A stretch of 64,000 bases of DNA from Blautia schinkii DSM 10518 (GCA_000702025.1 JNKJ01000009.1:1-64000); one strand, 5' to 3'. Shown: positions 50,602-61,035, numbered from the stretch's first letter. Numbers and translations: made by a program. The notes: generated by a model from the letters alone, not told the origin.

Positions 50602-52009
50602 TCTCAAGCCCCCATTCATGATGGAAGATTCCTTCCCTGTCCGTTCTCTCATAGGTATGTGCCCCGAAGCAGTCCCTCTGGGCCTGGATCAGATTCGCAC
50701 CTGCGGGTACGCCTCTGAAAGCGTCGAGATAAGCGATTGCCTGGCTCATTGCCGGAAGCGGAATACCGTTTCGAATGCCAAGGCCCACAATACTGCGAAG
50801 GCTCTCCTGTCCACGGTTAATTCCATCCAGGAAAAAGCTGTCTGTCATCAGATTCTTAAGCTGCGGATTTTTCCCAAAGGCCCTCGTGATATCATCCAGA
50901 AACTCTGCCTGTATAATACATCCAGCCCGGAAAATCGCAGCAATCCTGCCATAATCAAGCTTCCATCCATACTCTGCTGACGCATGAGCCAGAAGCGCAA
51001 AGCCCTGCGCATAGGCCACAATTTTTGCCGTATACAATCCATGACGCACCTGGTTCTTAAAAGTCTCTTTATCAACCACTGCCGTCTTCTCCGGAGCCGC
51101 AAATAACTTCAAGGCTTCTGCTCTCTCGTTCACACGGTTCGACATGATTCTTGCGTTGCAGGCCGCAGTAATCATAGATACATTTACCCCCTGCTTCAGG
51201 GATTCCAGGCTGGTCCACCGCCCAGTCCCCTTCTGTCCTGCACTGTCCAGAATATAGTCCACCAGCTCACCGTCCGAAAAATCGTCCTTTTCCCGGAAAA
51301 TACCTGCTGTAATCTCAATCAGATAGCTTTTCAGCTCCCCTTTGTTCCACTCATCAAAAGCATCTGCAAGCTCAGCATTTGTAAAACCGCCACCATATTT
51401 TAACAGTAGATAGGCCTCTGCAATCAACTGCATATCCGCGTATTCAATACCATTATGCACCATTTTCACATAATGGCCCGCACCGTCCGGCCCCATATAA
51501 GCACAACACGGCTCTCCCTGCGCTTTGGCCGCAATCGCTTCAAGAATAGGTGCGATATGCGCATAAGCCTGCTCATCGCCGCCCGGCATGATGGACGGGC
51601 CGAAACGTGCACCCTTCTCACCGCCTGAAACCCCGGTGCCAAAATAATAGATACCCTTTTCCTTCAGCGCTTTTTCCCTGCGCCGTGTGTCTTCAAAAAA
51701 TGAATTCCCGCCGTCGAGGATCATATCCCCTTGGTCAAGCATAGGTACAAGCTGGTCGATCACCATGTCTACCGGTTTCCCCGCTTTCACCATGATAAGA
51801 AATTTCCTTGGACGCTCCTGGGATGCCACCAATTCCTTTATATCATAGAACGGGATGAAATTTTCGTGAGGATGTGCCTTGAGCACCTGCTCCGTAACCT
51901 CTTTACTGCGGTTATAACCGCCCACCCGGAACCCATGGTCTGCCATATTCAGCGCCAGGCTTCTGCCCATGACCGCTAATCCGATGACTCCTATATCTGT
52001 TTTCTGCAT
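50594..52009 (-). CDS. gnd: 6-Phosphogluconate dehydrogenase (decarboxylating)
   Basis: 471 residues, normal length. NADP motif GLAVMGRSLALNM, substrate motif GVSGGEKGARFGPSIMPGG and catalytic Lys/Asn in HYVKMVHNGIEYADMQ. It produces ribulose-5-phosphate, CO2 and NADPH. Start at 52009 preceded by AAGGAGG. Confidence 0.97.
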   Translation of the reverse strand: MQKTDIGVIGLAVMGRSLALNMADHGFRVGGYNRSKEVTEQVLKAHPHENFIPFYDIKELVASQERPRKFLIMVKAGKPVDMVIDQLVPMLDQGDMILDGGNSFFEDTRRREKALKEKGIYYFGTGVSGGEKGARFGPSIMPGGDEQAYAHIAPILEAIAAKAQGEPCCAYMGPDGAGHYVKMVHNGIEYADMQLIAEAYLLLKYGGGFTNAELADAFDEWNKGELKSYLIEITAGIFREKDDFSDGELVDYILDSAGQKGTGRWTSLESLKQGVNVSMITAACNARIMSNRVNERAEALKLFAAPEKTAVVDKETFKNQVRHGLYTAKIVAYAQGFALLAHASAEYGWKLDYGRIAAIFRAGCIIQAEFLDDITRAFGKNPQLKNLMTDSFFLDGINRGQESLRSIVGLGIRNGIPLPAMSQAIAYLDAFRGVPAGANLIQAQRDCFGAHTYERTDREGIFHHEWGLENE

Positions 52010-52211
52010 ATGATACCTCCTTACATCGCCAAATTGTTTTATAACAATATTAACATTTTCAAGCATTTGCATTTTATATATAATAATTTTTTGGTTTCTT
52101 ATTCACTTGTTTAGCTATTTTCTTGTTTAACCATTTACTTGATTTACAATTTTCTTCTTTAAATATTTACTTCTTTAAATATTTTCTTACTTTGTCATGT
52201 TCTTTCAATAT

Positions 52212-53207
52212 TTATTCACAGGCCAATGCAATTGAGACACCCTGGGGCATATTGATTCTCGCCTTAATTTCTTTCAGTAATCCTGATGCAGAGTCTCTCT
52301 CCATACACACAATCCCTCCCCGCATCCGGTTCGCCGTAAGTACATATCTGCTTCCCCTGCTTAAAACAAAATCGCGCGGATGCTCTCCTCCGCATGGCGC
52401 ATACTGTATAATAGACGGAACGTCATTGCTCACATCTATAACCGCTAGAAGCTCTGCACCGCGTAGTGAAACATATAGAAATCGTTCATCCTCCGACAAC
52501 CGTACCGCGGCAGCCGCTGTTTTTTTACGCATTTCTTGCAAGAGCGAACAGCTTTGTAAAAGTTTAAAGCTGCATCCTTTCACCTGGTAAATAAACAGCT
52601 CATTGCTCCACTCGCTTACTACATACAACTTGGAGTGCGCCTTGTTAAATATCCCATGTCTCGGGCCTGTCCCATCAGAAAATGTAATTTCCCCAGCCGG
52701 TTGGAAATCATGCGCCATGTCAAAAATCCTGATTCTGTGCTGCACCAGGCAAGGTACCAACAAATATGTTCCGTGCAGAAGAATCTGATGGCAGCCTGCT
52801 TCAACTCCATTTTCAATTCTTTTTATTATTGTGGGTGCACCATCTACCATTCGGTATATCATCACTGTCCCGTCATGATAATTTGCTGTATAGACAAAAT
52901 CACCATCCTGTTGGATATAGCATGGCGTATGCGTTTCCTCAAGAATCTCGCTGGACGATTCGATTTTCCCTTCTTCAAGCATAAGGAAACAGGTTCCCGC
53001 CTTATCTCCCCGCACAACAGGAAACGTCAGCCTGTTTTCATATAAGGATACCCATTTTGCACCAGACGCCTCATAAAACAATTCCGGCTCCGTCATATTC
53101 CCGCTCTCTTCATCAAACATAAAATGGTATACCCCTTTACTCTCCTCAGAATAATATGTCCCGATATATCCATCAACAAGCTTCCTGCTCTCACACTTTT
53201 CTTCCAA
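52212..53207 (-). CDS. pgl: 6-Phosphogluconolactonase (lactonase/YbhE-type seven-bladed propeller)
   Basis: 331 residues with repeated beta-propeller blades (FVYTANYHDGTVMIYRMV, GCHQILLHGTYLLVPCLVQHR in two parts, GPRHGIFN, HPRDFVLSRGSRYVLTANR). The lactonase family includes YbhE/YkgB 6-phosphogluconolactonases. Placement between rpiA and gnd-zwf completes the oxidative pathway and supports this substrate. It starts at a TTG (53207) with ribosome site AAGGTGG; no ATG is available nearby. Confidence 0.9.
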   Translation of the reverse strand: MEEKCESRKLVDGYIGTYYSEESKGVYHFMFDEESGNMTEPELFYEASGAKWVSLYENRLTFPVVRGDKAGTCFLMLEEGKIESSSEILEETHTPCYIQQDGDFVYTANYHDGTVMIYRMVDGAPTIIKRIENGVEAGCHQILLHGTYLLVPCLVQHRIRIFDMAHDFQPAGEITFSDGTGPRHGIFNKAHSKLYVVSEWSNELFIYQVKGCSFKLLQSCSLLQEMRKKTAAAAVRLSEDERFLYVSLRGAELLAVIDVSNDVPSIIQYAPCGGEHPRDFVLSRGSRYVLTANRMRGGIVCMERDSASGLLKEIKARINMPQGVSIALACE

Positions 53208-53264
53208 CTTTCCGCCACCTTTCTCATTCCATTTTTAATCATTTCATTTTTAATACATTACTTC

Positions 53265-53345
53265 TATGATTCGTTGCATCTTTGATTGGTTCCATCTATA
53301 ATTGGTTTCATCTATAATTGGTTCCATCTATAATTCGTCCCATTT
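53265..53345. repeat. 16-bp tandem repeats between rpiA and pgl
   Basis: About five imperfect copies of ATAATTGGTTCCATCT, the middle ones nearly identical. They lie in the transcribed spacer of the pentose-phosphate operon. Confidence 0.8.
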
Positions 53346-53360
53346 TAGTTCACCGCCAAT

Positions 53361-54074
53361 TTAAAAACTTTCATCCATAGCTGTCATGCAGACCCTCTCC
53401 GGATTCAAAATCTCCCTCACACCATCACGGCCGCCCACAATGATTCTGGAACATATGGCATCGAAAAACCCTGTCTCCAACACGCCCGGAATGCGCCGCA
53501 GTTCCCTGTCTGCTGTCCGATAATCCGTCCTTTGCGGAAAAGTCATATCTAAAATCGCATTTCCGTTATCTGTACGGTAGGGCCTGCCCTCGACACAGCG
53601 AAGTCTCACATCACCGCCAAGTCTTTTAGCGGCATCCGCTGTCCAACGGCTTCCGAAGGGCAGAACCTCCACAGGCAAGGGGAACGCTCCCAGGCGGTCC
53701 ACGAGCTTACTCTCATCCATAATCCAGATAACCTCATGCGCCTTTGACGCAACAATCTTTTCACGCAATAGTGCTCCGCCGCCGCCCTTTACGGCACAAA
53801 AGTCCTTATCGATCTCATCAACACCGTCAATAGCCAAATCTATAAACTCTGTCTCTTCTGGAGAGATAACCGGGATATGAAAAGCCAAGGCCAACTCCCT
53901 GCTTTTCTTAGAGGTCACTACCGCGCGGAAACGAAAGCCTTTCGCTGCCATGGCTCCCGCCTCCCGGATGAAATAATACGCCGTTGAGCCTGTTCCCAGC
54001 CCAAGTGTCATGCCATCCCTAACATACAGCGCAGCCGCCTTGGCGGCCATTTCTTTCTGCGTTTCTTTCCGCAT
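53361..54074 (-). CDS. rpiA: Ribose-5-phosphate isomerase A
   Basis: 237 residues. Phosphate-binding LGLGTGSTAYYF and catalytic DGVDEIDKDFCAVKGGGG (Asp, Glu, Lys) are complete. It interconverts ribulose- and ribose-5-phosphate. Start at 54074 follows GGAGGAGAGG. First gene of the rpiA-pgl-gnd-zwf unit. Confidence 0.96.
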   Translation of the reverse strand: MRKETQKEMAAKAAALYVRDGMTLGLGTGSTAYYFIREAGAMAAKGFRFRAVVTSKKSRELALAFHIPVISPEETEFIDLAIDGVDEIDKDFCAVKGGGGALLREKIVASKAHEVIWIMDESKLVDRLGAFPLPVEVLPFGSRWTADAAKRLGGDVRLRCVEGRPYRTDNGNAILDMTFPQRTDYRTADRELRRIPGVLETGFFDAICSRIIVGGRDGVREILNPERVCMTAMDESF

Positions 54075-54171
54075 TTTCCTCTCCTCCACACTTATCCCTC
54101 CTTTTTCACAGAAACGATACTAATCTGTCAACGAACATCTAAAAACTTGACCAACTGCGTCTATATCTGTT

Positions 54172-54200
54172 ATTATAACGGTAACAGTTTAAAATGTCAA
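54172..54200 (-). promoter_or_regulatory. Promoter of the pentose-phosphate operon
   Basis: Perfect TTGACA (54195-54200) and TATAAT (54172-54177) on the minus strand, 17-base spacer; the -35 box directly abuts the stop codon of the esterase gene. Confidence 0.85.
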
Positions 54201-55178
54201 TCACTTCTTCTGGGCACATACCTCATAATTCCTTCTGCACACCCACTCGGTAGCAAGATCCATCGCGCCGCGGCAGGCCTGAGTCTCATCCAGGGAATTG
54301 AGCATCACAAAATCATGGATCATAGCCTGGAATCTGGCGGCGATTACCGGCACACCTGCACAGCGCAGCTTCCTTGCATAAGCCTCGCCCTCATCCCGGA
54401 GCACGTCGGCCTCACCATTGATGATCAGCGCCTCCGGAAGTCCGCACAACTGCTCTGTCCCGGCCCGAAGCGGCGATGCCAAAATATGATTCCGTTCTGC
54501 CTGTTTCGGCACATATTGGTCCCAAAACCATTTCATACCATCTCTGTACAGATAATAATCCTCTGCGAACTCGCAGTAGGAGCCTGTGTCAAAACATGCA
54601 TTCGTCACAGGATAGAATAGAAGCTGCTTCTGGATATATGGTTCCTTCCTGTACTTAGCCATAAGCGTCATTGCGATTGCCATGGCTCCGCCCGCAGAAT
54701 CCCCGGCAACGGTAAGCGTTTCCCTGTTCATGACACAACCCGCTTCTTTCACAAGCTGCGGCACCATATTGAGGATTGCATAGCACTGCTCAATCGACAC
54801 AGGGAACTGCGCCTGCGGCGCTCTCACATATTCCGGAAAAACCACAAGGCACCCGGTCCTCGCAGCCAGCTCACGCACAAGCTTTTCATGTGTATGAAAA
54901 CTTCCGAACACCCATCCTGCGCCATGGATGTAATAAATAACATCGGCAGGCTTCTGTACACATTCTGGTTTCACCAGGTATACACGAATCCTGCCCCAAT
55001 TTTTTGTCATCACCATTGTATTCTTTATTTCTGCCGGATACATAAATACCGGCGCATCCTGTGTCCGCTCAAGGACCTCTCTGCCTTCCCGCGGTGGAAG
55101 CTGATAGATTCTCGGATAAGCGGCAGACGCATCACTGACTGCCTCTGCCGCTTTCTCCAATTGCACATTTCGTTTCAT
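54201..55178 (-). CDS. Alpha/beta hydrolase, hormone-sensitive-lipase-like esterase
   Basis: 325 residues. Oxyanion-hole motif YYIHGAGW (HGGG type with one Ala), nucleophile GDSAGGAM, acid in NGEADVLRDEG and His in MIHDFVML. Cytoplasmic carboxylesterase, substrate unknown. Ribosome site GAGGAATGG. It is downstream of the ABC permease gene but probably separate. Confidence 0.9.
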   Translation of the reverse strand: MKRNVQLEKAAEAVSDASAAYPRIYQLPPREGREVLERTQDAPVFMYPAEIKNTMVMTKNWGRIRVYLVKPECVQKPADVIYYIHGAGWVFGSFHTHEKLVRELAARTGCLVVFPEYVRAPQAQFPVSIEQCYAILNMVPQLVKEAGCVMNRETLTVAGDSAGGAMAIAMTLMAKYRKEPYIQKQLLFYPVTNACFDTGSYCEFAEDYYLYRDGMKWFWDQYVPKQAERNHILASPLRAGTEQLCGLPEALIINGEADVLRDEGEAYARKLRCAGVPVIAARFQAMIHDFVMLNSLDETQACRGAMDLATEWVCRRNYEVCAQKK

Positions 55179-55262
55179 AGACCATTCCTCACATCAAATT
55201 TTGCTGTCAATATCATCATATTCCCGCATAGCTCAGATGTGTCCATAAAACAAGCTGTTGCC

Positions 55263-57716
55263 TTAATTCTCTTTCATTCTGTCTACCAGGCTCTCTTTTT
55301 GCAGCATTTTCACTCCATACCGTGTCATGCCCCACTGCATCAGGCAGAGTGCCACAATATATACAAGCACCGGAATCCACGGATACTGATATTTTACCCA
55401 AAGCTGCATGATAAATGCGACTCTCACCAGCGCATATCCAAGTGCACCGCCCACGGCTGCCGCACAGAAAACAGATAAGGCCACATAACTCAGCGTTTCC
55501 CTGCTCAGCATACGGCGGATCTGGACTTTCGTCATACCGACCGCCTGCAGAATGCCCAGTTCTCTCTTTCGAGAAAAAAGATTTGTCATAATTGTGTTCA
55601 TCAGATTAATAAGGCCGAAAATTACAAGGAACGCAGCCAATACATAGAGAATAACCTTCATGGAAAACTCTTCCTGTTCACGAGATTCCTTAATCTCCCT
55701 CTTCGAGCCCAGATACATATTTTCTTCCGCTCCGTATAGTTCTTCGAGGGTTTTTCCTACTTCTGCTTCCTTATCAGGGGATACGGCAATTTCATATCCA
55801 TAAGTAGTATTCATACCTGCCCACTCATTCATGGTTTCCACAGGCATCATAAGTGTACTTCCCATAATGGACAACGGCAGCTTCTGTTGGATTCCCTTTT
55901 TTCGGTTGTCTGAAGACCAGGTTTTCTGCCTGATGGTACCCAGCACCGGAAGGTCAGTCTCAATCATCTCGCCTTTTCCGTTGTAGCAGACAACAGGGAA
56001 TTTATCGCCCACCTTAACAGGATTTTTCTCAAAATTACTGTTGTACTCTATCTCCACGATCACTCCCGGAGTTTCGGCAAGCTTCTGATAAGAGGTTTCA
56101 CCCTCATAATTCATTTGCTTTAAAAGTTCAAAATCCTCTTCCGTAAAACCGTTTATACTCATTTCTTCCGGTTCCCCAAATATATCTGTGGCAATCATAA
56201 GATAATGCCATGGTTTCACACCGGTAACTCCATCAACACCTTCCAGTTCCTCTCTCAAATCTTCTCCCATAGTATCTGCAGCCTGAAGGGAAGCATACGC
56301 TTTTGCTCTTCCCAAAAGACTGGTGTCATTATTGGTATATCCTGACTCCGCAGAAAGCTGAAGCTGATAGTCACCATCAGGATAAGAGTTGTCAACCACA
56401 GCGGCCGGGTCATAGGACACCACAAAAGAAGTAATGGCTCCCATGAGAATACCCGCAAGCACAAGCGAGCACATGGTAAGAATGCTTTTCTTTCTGTTTC
56501 GTCTTAGATTCAGTGCGGCCAAATTCTCGGGCGTGAGACTTCGCTGCAGTTCTTTGGAGGCTTTTTCCTTCCCTGTATATCCGGTATACCCCAATGCCTC
56601 CACAGGCGACGTCATAGCTGCAATTTTTCCCGGTTTTCTCACGGAAATGCCTACGAATACGATTCCCAGCAGACTGCAGACCAGGGCCGCTCCGGCAAAA
56701 TTAAGGAAATCCCAGCCGCCCGGCACCAGAGCATATCCCATCACTCCACCCAGAACAAGGCCAAAGGGAATTCCACATAACGCCAACCTTCGTCCTTCCC
56801 GGGATATCATTCTCCGTACCTGCTTTCTGGTCATCCCAATCGTACGAAGCTGACCGTATTCCCGTACTTTACCGGCCACAGAAATATAAAATATGTTATG
56901 AATGACAATTCCTGCCGCAGAAAGTATGAGCAGAGCCACCAACGCCAGAGTCATAATACTGCCTGGGGTCAGTTTTGAAATATTGGACTGGCTGAAATAG
57001 ACATCATTTACCTTTATCTGATCCTCTGAAACCCCTGCCTGACCGCCTATCTGCGCCGCCGATTCCTGTGCTATATCATAGTCCATATCCATGGCGCCCT
57101 GCATATTTACAATGGCATCCACAGTCTCCTCGCTCTGTCCGGTCATCAGAAGCGCGCAAGGTAAGGACACAAAAATCTTATGGCTGTTCTTTGCCTTTGA
57201 CGGAGATTCCGCAATTGCGGTAATCTTATATTCTCTGACCGTTTTATCTCCCAGATCCAGAGATGCCGCATCCCCGGGATGAATGTCGAGTCCAAGCTGC
57301 TCCAGATAATCTCTGGGCACCATAATCTCATTTTCTCCCCTTGGAAGTTCTCCGGTGTATTCGATTTTATCTTTGTCCATATAAAAATCATCCTGGTAAA
57401 AAACAGTAAGCCGACTGTTCCCCACCTTAGAGCTTCCCACTTTTTTCTCTGTGCCCACCCATTTTACTGCGGAGTTCGCCTTAATTGCCTCTGCCTGCTC
57501 CGGAGTGACATCAAGATAACTGACCTGGGGAGAATCCTCCTGCAGCCGCAGCTTCTCTTTCGATGATCCGAAAATATATAAAATAAAGGTCAGCACCAGA
57601 GCCACGGACAAGGCGATTGTAAGACAGGTGAAGAAATTCCTGGCACGGTTGTTTTTCATACTTTTGTCTGCGATTCTGCGGACAATACCACCGTTATTAT
57701 TTTTATCCATTCCCAT
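55263..57716 (-). CDS. MacB/FtsX-type ABC transporter permease
   Basis: 817 residues with the double FtsX layout: TM1 near 30-50, a large extracellular loop, then three helices around 265-370, a second TM near 420, a second extracellular domain and three C-terminal helices (LYVLAAFLVIFGLINLMNTI and following). Such permeases expel peptides or lipids or resist antimicrobial peptides. The ATG overlaps the stop of the ATPase gene (TAATG), so the two are coupled. A two-component system lies directly upstream, the usual arrangement for bacitracin/peptide-sensing exporters. Confidence 0.9.
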   Translation of the reverse strand: MGMDKNNNGGIVRRIADKSMKNNRARNFFTCLTIALSVALVLTFILYIFGSSKEKLRLQEDSPQVSYLDVTPEQAEAIKANSAVKWVGTEKKVGSSKVGNSRLTVFYQDDFYMDKDKIEYTGELPRGENEIMVPRDYLEQLGLDIHPGDAASLDLGDKTVREYKITAIAESPSKAKNSHKIFVSLPCALLMTGQSEETVDAIVNMQGAMDMDYDIAQESAAQIGGQAGVSEDQIKVNDVYFSQSNISKLTPGSIMTLALVALLILSAAGIVIHNIFYISVAGKVREYGQLRTIGMTRKQVRRMISREGRRLALCGIPFGLVLGGVMGYALVPGGWDFLNFAGAALVCSLLGIVFVGISVRKPGKIAAMTSPVEALGYTGYTGKEKASKELQRSLTPENLAALNLRRNRKKSILTMCSLVLAGILMGAITSFVVSYDPAAVVDNSYPDGDYQLQLSAESGYTNNDTSLLGRAKAYASLQAADTMGEDLREELEGVDGVTGVKPWHYLMIATDIFGEPEEMSINGFTEEDFELLKQMNYEGETSYQKLAETPGVIVEIEYNSNFEKNPVKVGDKFPVVCYNGKGEMIETDLPVLGTIRQKTWSSDNRKKGIQQKLPLSIMGSTLMMPVETMNEWAGMNTTYGYEIAVSPDKEAEVGKTLEELYGAEENMYLGSKREIKESREQEEFSMKVILYVLAAFLVIFGLINLMNTIMTNLFSRKRELGILQAVGMTKVQIRRMLSRETLSYVALSVFCAAAVGGALGYALVRVAFIMQLWVKYQYPWIPVLVYIVALCLMQWGMTRYGVKMLQKESLVDRMKEN

Positions 57717-58393
57717 TAGTTCCACCTGCTTTCCGCTATCTTTCCATCCTCGATGCGAATGACCGTATCTGCAAGCTGCGCGATCTGCTCATTGTGGGTG
57801 ATCATAACAATCGTCTGTCCGAAGCGCTCTCCTGTGTTTTTGAGCAGCCCCAGCACATCCTGACTCGTACGGCTGTCAAGGTTTCCTGTAGGCTCATCTG
57901 CCAGAAGGATTGCCGGCTTTGCCGCAAGTGCACGTGCAATGGCAATTCTCTGCTGCTCTCCGCCGGACATTTGGTTCGGCAAATTTCTGAGTTTCTTCTC
58001 CATGCCGATCATCCTGACGATTTCCATGATAAACTCTTTGTCTGCTTTGCCGCCGTCCAATTCAATGGGCAGTACGATATTTTCGTAAGCATTCAGGATA
58101 GGGACCAGGTTATAGGACTGGAAAACAAAACCAATCTGACGGCGCCGGAAAATTGTCAGTTCATCGTCGTTCATATTGGATAGCTCTCTTCCCGCAACCT
58201 TAATACTGCCCTCTGTGGGAATGTCCAGGCCTCCGATCATGTGAAGCATGGTGGATTTTCCACTGCCGCTCTTACCTACCACTGCTGTGAAGCTGCCCTG
58301 GTGAACTGTTAAATCCACACCGTCCAAAGCCTTTACCAATGCCGGTTCTGTGCCGTAATACTTTTTTAGTCCTTTTACTTCTAAAATACTCAT
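57716..58393 (-). CDS. ABC transporter ATP-binding protein (MacB/LolD class)
   Basis: 225 residues. Walker [14 protein letters not shown]-loop FQSYNLVP, signature [15 protein letters not shown], Walker [13 protein letters not shown] and His switch MITHNEQIA. Partner of the adjacent permease. Ribosome site AGAGGAG. Confidence 0.96.
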   Translation of the reverse strand: MSILEVKGLKKYYGTEPALVKALDGVDLTVHQGSFTAVVGKSGSGKSTMLHMIGGLDIPTEGSIKVAGRELSNMNDDELTIFRRRQIGFVFQSYNLVPILNAYENIVLPIELDGGKADKEFIMEIVRMIGMEKKLRNLPNQMSGGEQQRIAIARALAAKPAILLADEPTGNLDSRTSQDVLGLLKNTGERFGQTIVMITHNEQIAQLADTVIRIEDGKIAESRWN

Positions 58394-58566
58394 ACGATTC
58401 TCCTCTTTTCTATTTAACTATGCTCCAACGTACATGCAGTGCGCCGCCGGAGTTTTTTTCTATATTCCTATCCTATCAGTACAATGTTGCAAAACCCTCT
58501 CAGTTAAAAAGAAAAAGGTATCAATTTTGTTACAATTGAAAAAAGGCAGCTACAGAAAATGCGAAG

Positions 58567-58586
58567 CGCCCGGTTTACGCCGGGCG
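58567..58586 (-). terminator. Hairpin overlapping the sensor kinase stop codon
   Basis: CGCCCGG (58567-58573) pairs with CCGGGCG (58580-58586). It includes the last codons and stop of the kinase; the following T-run is weak, so partial read-through into the ABC genes is possible. Confidence 0.55.
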
Positions 58587-59495
58587 TTCGTTTGAAAGAT
58601 ATAAAGAAAAGGTACTTCCCTTCTCCAATTCGGACTGGACTGTGATATAGCCTCCTTGTCTTGCTAAAATCTCCCGGGTCAGATAAAGGCCGATTCCCAC
58701 GCCGGATTCCCGGTGTACCTTTTCCTCCCGGTAAAAGCGTTTAAATATATCATTTTGGTTGCATGCCTGTATGCCGATTCCCGTATCGGTGATCAGAAGC
58801 CTGGTATACATCTGGAGGCTTTCCACCGTCAAATCGATTTTTCCGCCTTTGGGTGTATATTTCACAGCATTATCAAGTACATTGAAGATTGCTTCCTCTG
58901 TCCATTTGGGATCATGAAACAGCCGAAGCTTTTGCGGACATTCGACCTTTAAGTCTATATCCTTTTCATCCGCGGCCGGAAGAATGGCAGACACAGCCTT
59001 TGACAAGGTATCGAACAAGAATGCATTCTCTTTTTTCAATACCAGCATATTGCTTTCAAGCCGGGACATTTTCACCAGCGCCTGGACAAGAAATTCCAAT
59101 TTTTCCACCTGGCCCCGCATCACCCCCACAAACCGCTGCTCCTCTTCCCCCAGTCTCTCACTCTCTGCAAGAGTGTCTGCGTACATAAGTATATTGGCGA
59201 TGGGTGTTTTCAACTGATGAGAAATATCGGATACCATCTGCTGTACTTCCTGCTTCTGGCTCAGGTTTTGGGCTCCTGTATATTGCGTCACCTCACCAAG
59301 TTTCTGAATCTTTGATGCTATTTTTGAGGAAAGCTTTTCAAGATCCTGATTTGTTTCAAGCTTTTTACCCGCGATCATTTCATCCAGCGTATCACAGATT
59401 TCTTCTGTCAGCTTTACATACATTCTCCGAAACCAGCAATAGCAGAACAACACAATTGCTCCCATACATACCATACAAATCACAATTCCTGTCAT
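58575..59495 (-). CDS. Membrane sensor histidine kinase
   Basis: 306 residues. One N-terminal membrane helix (GIVICMVCMGAIVLFCYCWF), HisKA with SDISHQLKTPIANILMY, HATPase with NVLDNAVKYTPKGG, DTGIGI and GVGIGLYL. Its very short extracellular part suggests intramembrane sensing through the transporter. The start overlaps the regulator stop by 4 bases. Confidence 0.94.
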   Translation of the reverse strand: MTGIVICMVCMGAIVLFCYCWFRRMYVKLTEEICDTLDEMIAGKKLETNQDLEKLSSKIASKIQKLGEVTQYTGAQNLSQKQEVQQMVSDISHQLKTPIANILMYADTLAESERLGEEEQRFVGVMRGQVEKLEFLVQALVKMSRLESNMLVLKKENAFLFDTLSKAVSAILPAADEKDIDLKVECPQKLRLFHDPKWTEEAIFNVLDNAVKYTPKGGKIDLTVESLQMYTRLLITDTGIGIQACNQNDIFKRFYREEKVHRESGVGIGLYLTREILARQGGYITVQSELEKGSTFSLYLSNERPA

Positions 59496-60181
59496 CTATC
59501 TGCACCCTTTTGTCCCATCCACTGATAACCCATACCATACACTGTCTTAATATAGGATACATTTTCATCCTCAATTTTTCCCCGGAGCCTGCTGATATTA
59601 ATCGTAAGCGTGTGTTCGTCCACAAAATTCCCATCCTGGTCCCATAGCTTTTCAAGCAGTACTTCTCTGGTAAGCACTTGTCCGGGGTTATCTAAAAACA
59701 CTTTCAAAAGTCTGAACTCTGTCGGCGTGAGCGCCAGCGGCTTCCCATCTTTTTTCGCGCTCATGGACGGAAAATCCACCTCCACATTGCCGAAGCGACA
59801 GCACGTTTTCTTTTCTGTCTTTTCACAGCGTCTTAAAATAGCCTGGATTCTCTGGATCACGATTTTTACGTTAAAAGGCTTGGTAATGTAATCATCCGCT
59901 CCGGCTTCAAATCCCCGCATCATATCCTCATCCATATCCTGTGCGGTCAAAAACACAATGGGTGCCGGGCTTTTTCTCCTGATTTCCTCTGCAAAACGGA
60001 ATCCATTGCCATCGGGCAGATTTACGTCCAGCAAAAAAAGGGACCAGTCCTGCCGGTCCATATATTCCTTTGCCTGCTTCAGATTGTAGGCTGGCGTTGG
60101 ACGCAGACCTGCTTTTTGCAGATTAAAGCACAGGCCGTCATTTAGCAGCTCGTCGTCCTCTATGATCAATATTTCCTGCAT
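59492..60181 (-). CDS. OmpR-family response regulator
   Basis: 229 residues: receiver with IIEDDELL, phosphoacceptor FLLDVNLPDGNG and KPF; winged-helix output with LTPTEFRLLKVFLDNPGQVLT split over 150-175. Presumably controls the ABC genes. Start at 60181 follows AGGAGG. Confidence 0.95.
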   Translation of the reverse strand: MQEILIIEDDELLNDGLCFNLQKAGLRPTPAYNLKQAKEYMDRQDWSLFLLDVNLPDGNGFRFAEEIRRKSPAPIVFLTAQDMDEDMMRGFEAGADDYITKPFNVKIVIQRIQAILRRCEKTEKKTCCRFGNVEVDFPSMSAKKDGKPLALTPTEFRLLKVFLDNPGQVLTREVLLEKLWDQDGNFVDEHTLTINISRLRGKIEDENVSYIKTVYGMGYQWMGQKGADR

Positions 60182-60222
60182 TTTTTCCTCCTGAGTTATG
60201 CCTTGTCCTAATCCTAGCAGTA

Positions 60223-60807
60223 TCATTGATTTCCATTCCCAAAATATTTGTCTATCACATACTGAACTTCATTTTCCGGCAGTTCTTTAATAGATTTTAT
60301 CGGAAGCGGATTCTCTTCGTAGGGCGCGATATTTTTCTCGTACCAGACCACATCCAGCCAGCGGCCGCATTTATATCCGGTGTTGTGATAAGCGCCAAGC
60401 CGTGTAAAGCCAAGCTTCTGATGAAGGCCCTCACTCTTCTCATTGGGTATCGTAACTCCGCCGTACACATTATGTACTCCCTGCATACGTAGTATATCAA
60501 TCAATATGCAGTGCAGCTTCTCTCCAAGCCCTTTCGATGTAAATTCTCTGTCCAAATAAATGGACAGTTCCGCATTCCACTGATACGCAGCGCGCTCCTG
60601 CATACGATGGGCGTAAGCATACCCCGCCACCCTTTCCCCTTCTTCACAGACAAGATAGGGGTAAACAGAGGAAAAGGAGCTGATACGGCGCGCGAATTCC
60701 TCCTCTGTGGGAAGCTCGTATTCAAATGTGATGGTTGTGTCTATGTACTGCGCATAGATTCCTAATAACGCAAGGCTGTCGCTTTTATCTGCAAATCTTA
60801 TCTTCAT
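60223..60807 (-). CDS. GNAT N-acetyltransferase, phosphinothricin acetyltransferase-like
   Basis: 194 residues. Core GNAT pattern: EYELPTEEEFARRI, AYAHRMQERAAYQWNAELSIY, the acetyl-CoA loop FTSKGLGEKL and NEKSEGLHQKLGFTRLGAYHN. Related enzymes acetylate phosphinothricin or methionine derivatives; the true substrate is unknown. A C-terminal extension of ~20 residues follows the usual end. Confidence 0.88.
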   Translation of the reverse strand: MKIRFADKSDSLALLGIYAQYIDTTITFEYELPTEEEFARRISSFSSVYPYLVCEEGERVAGYAYAHRMQERAAYQWNAELSIYLDREFTSKGLGEKLHCILIDILRMQGVHNVYGGVTIPNEKSEGLHQKLGFTRLGAYHNTGYKCGRWLDVVWYEKNIAPYEENPLPIKSIKELPENEVQYVIDKYFGNGNQ

Positions 60808-61035
60808 AAATGCTTACCTTTTCTTTCATAATAATCTCGTAATCATCTGATACATGGTAACGGTTCAGGCAGGCCCGAACTGTTACGATTCATGACCTTA
60901 AGACGGCTGCCATGGCAGTGCATAGTCCGTCAAAATCTATCACCATAGATTATTTTATCACTGCAGATTATTATATAAGCTTTCGGTCAATACCGCAAGC
61001 CAATTATATCAGCCAAACAGATGGAGTATTTTTTA
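60808..61035. other. Gap upstream of the GNAT gene
   Basis: No gene. A hairpin GTAACGGTTC/GAACTGTTAC (60857-60866 with 60877-60886, one mismatch) is the only clear structure; it may be an operator or small intergenic repeat. No good promoter was identified. Confidence 0.4.
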
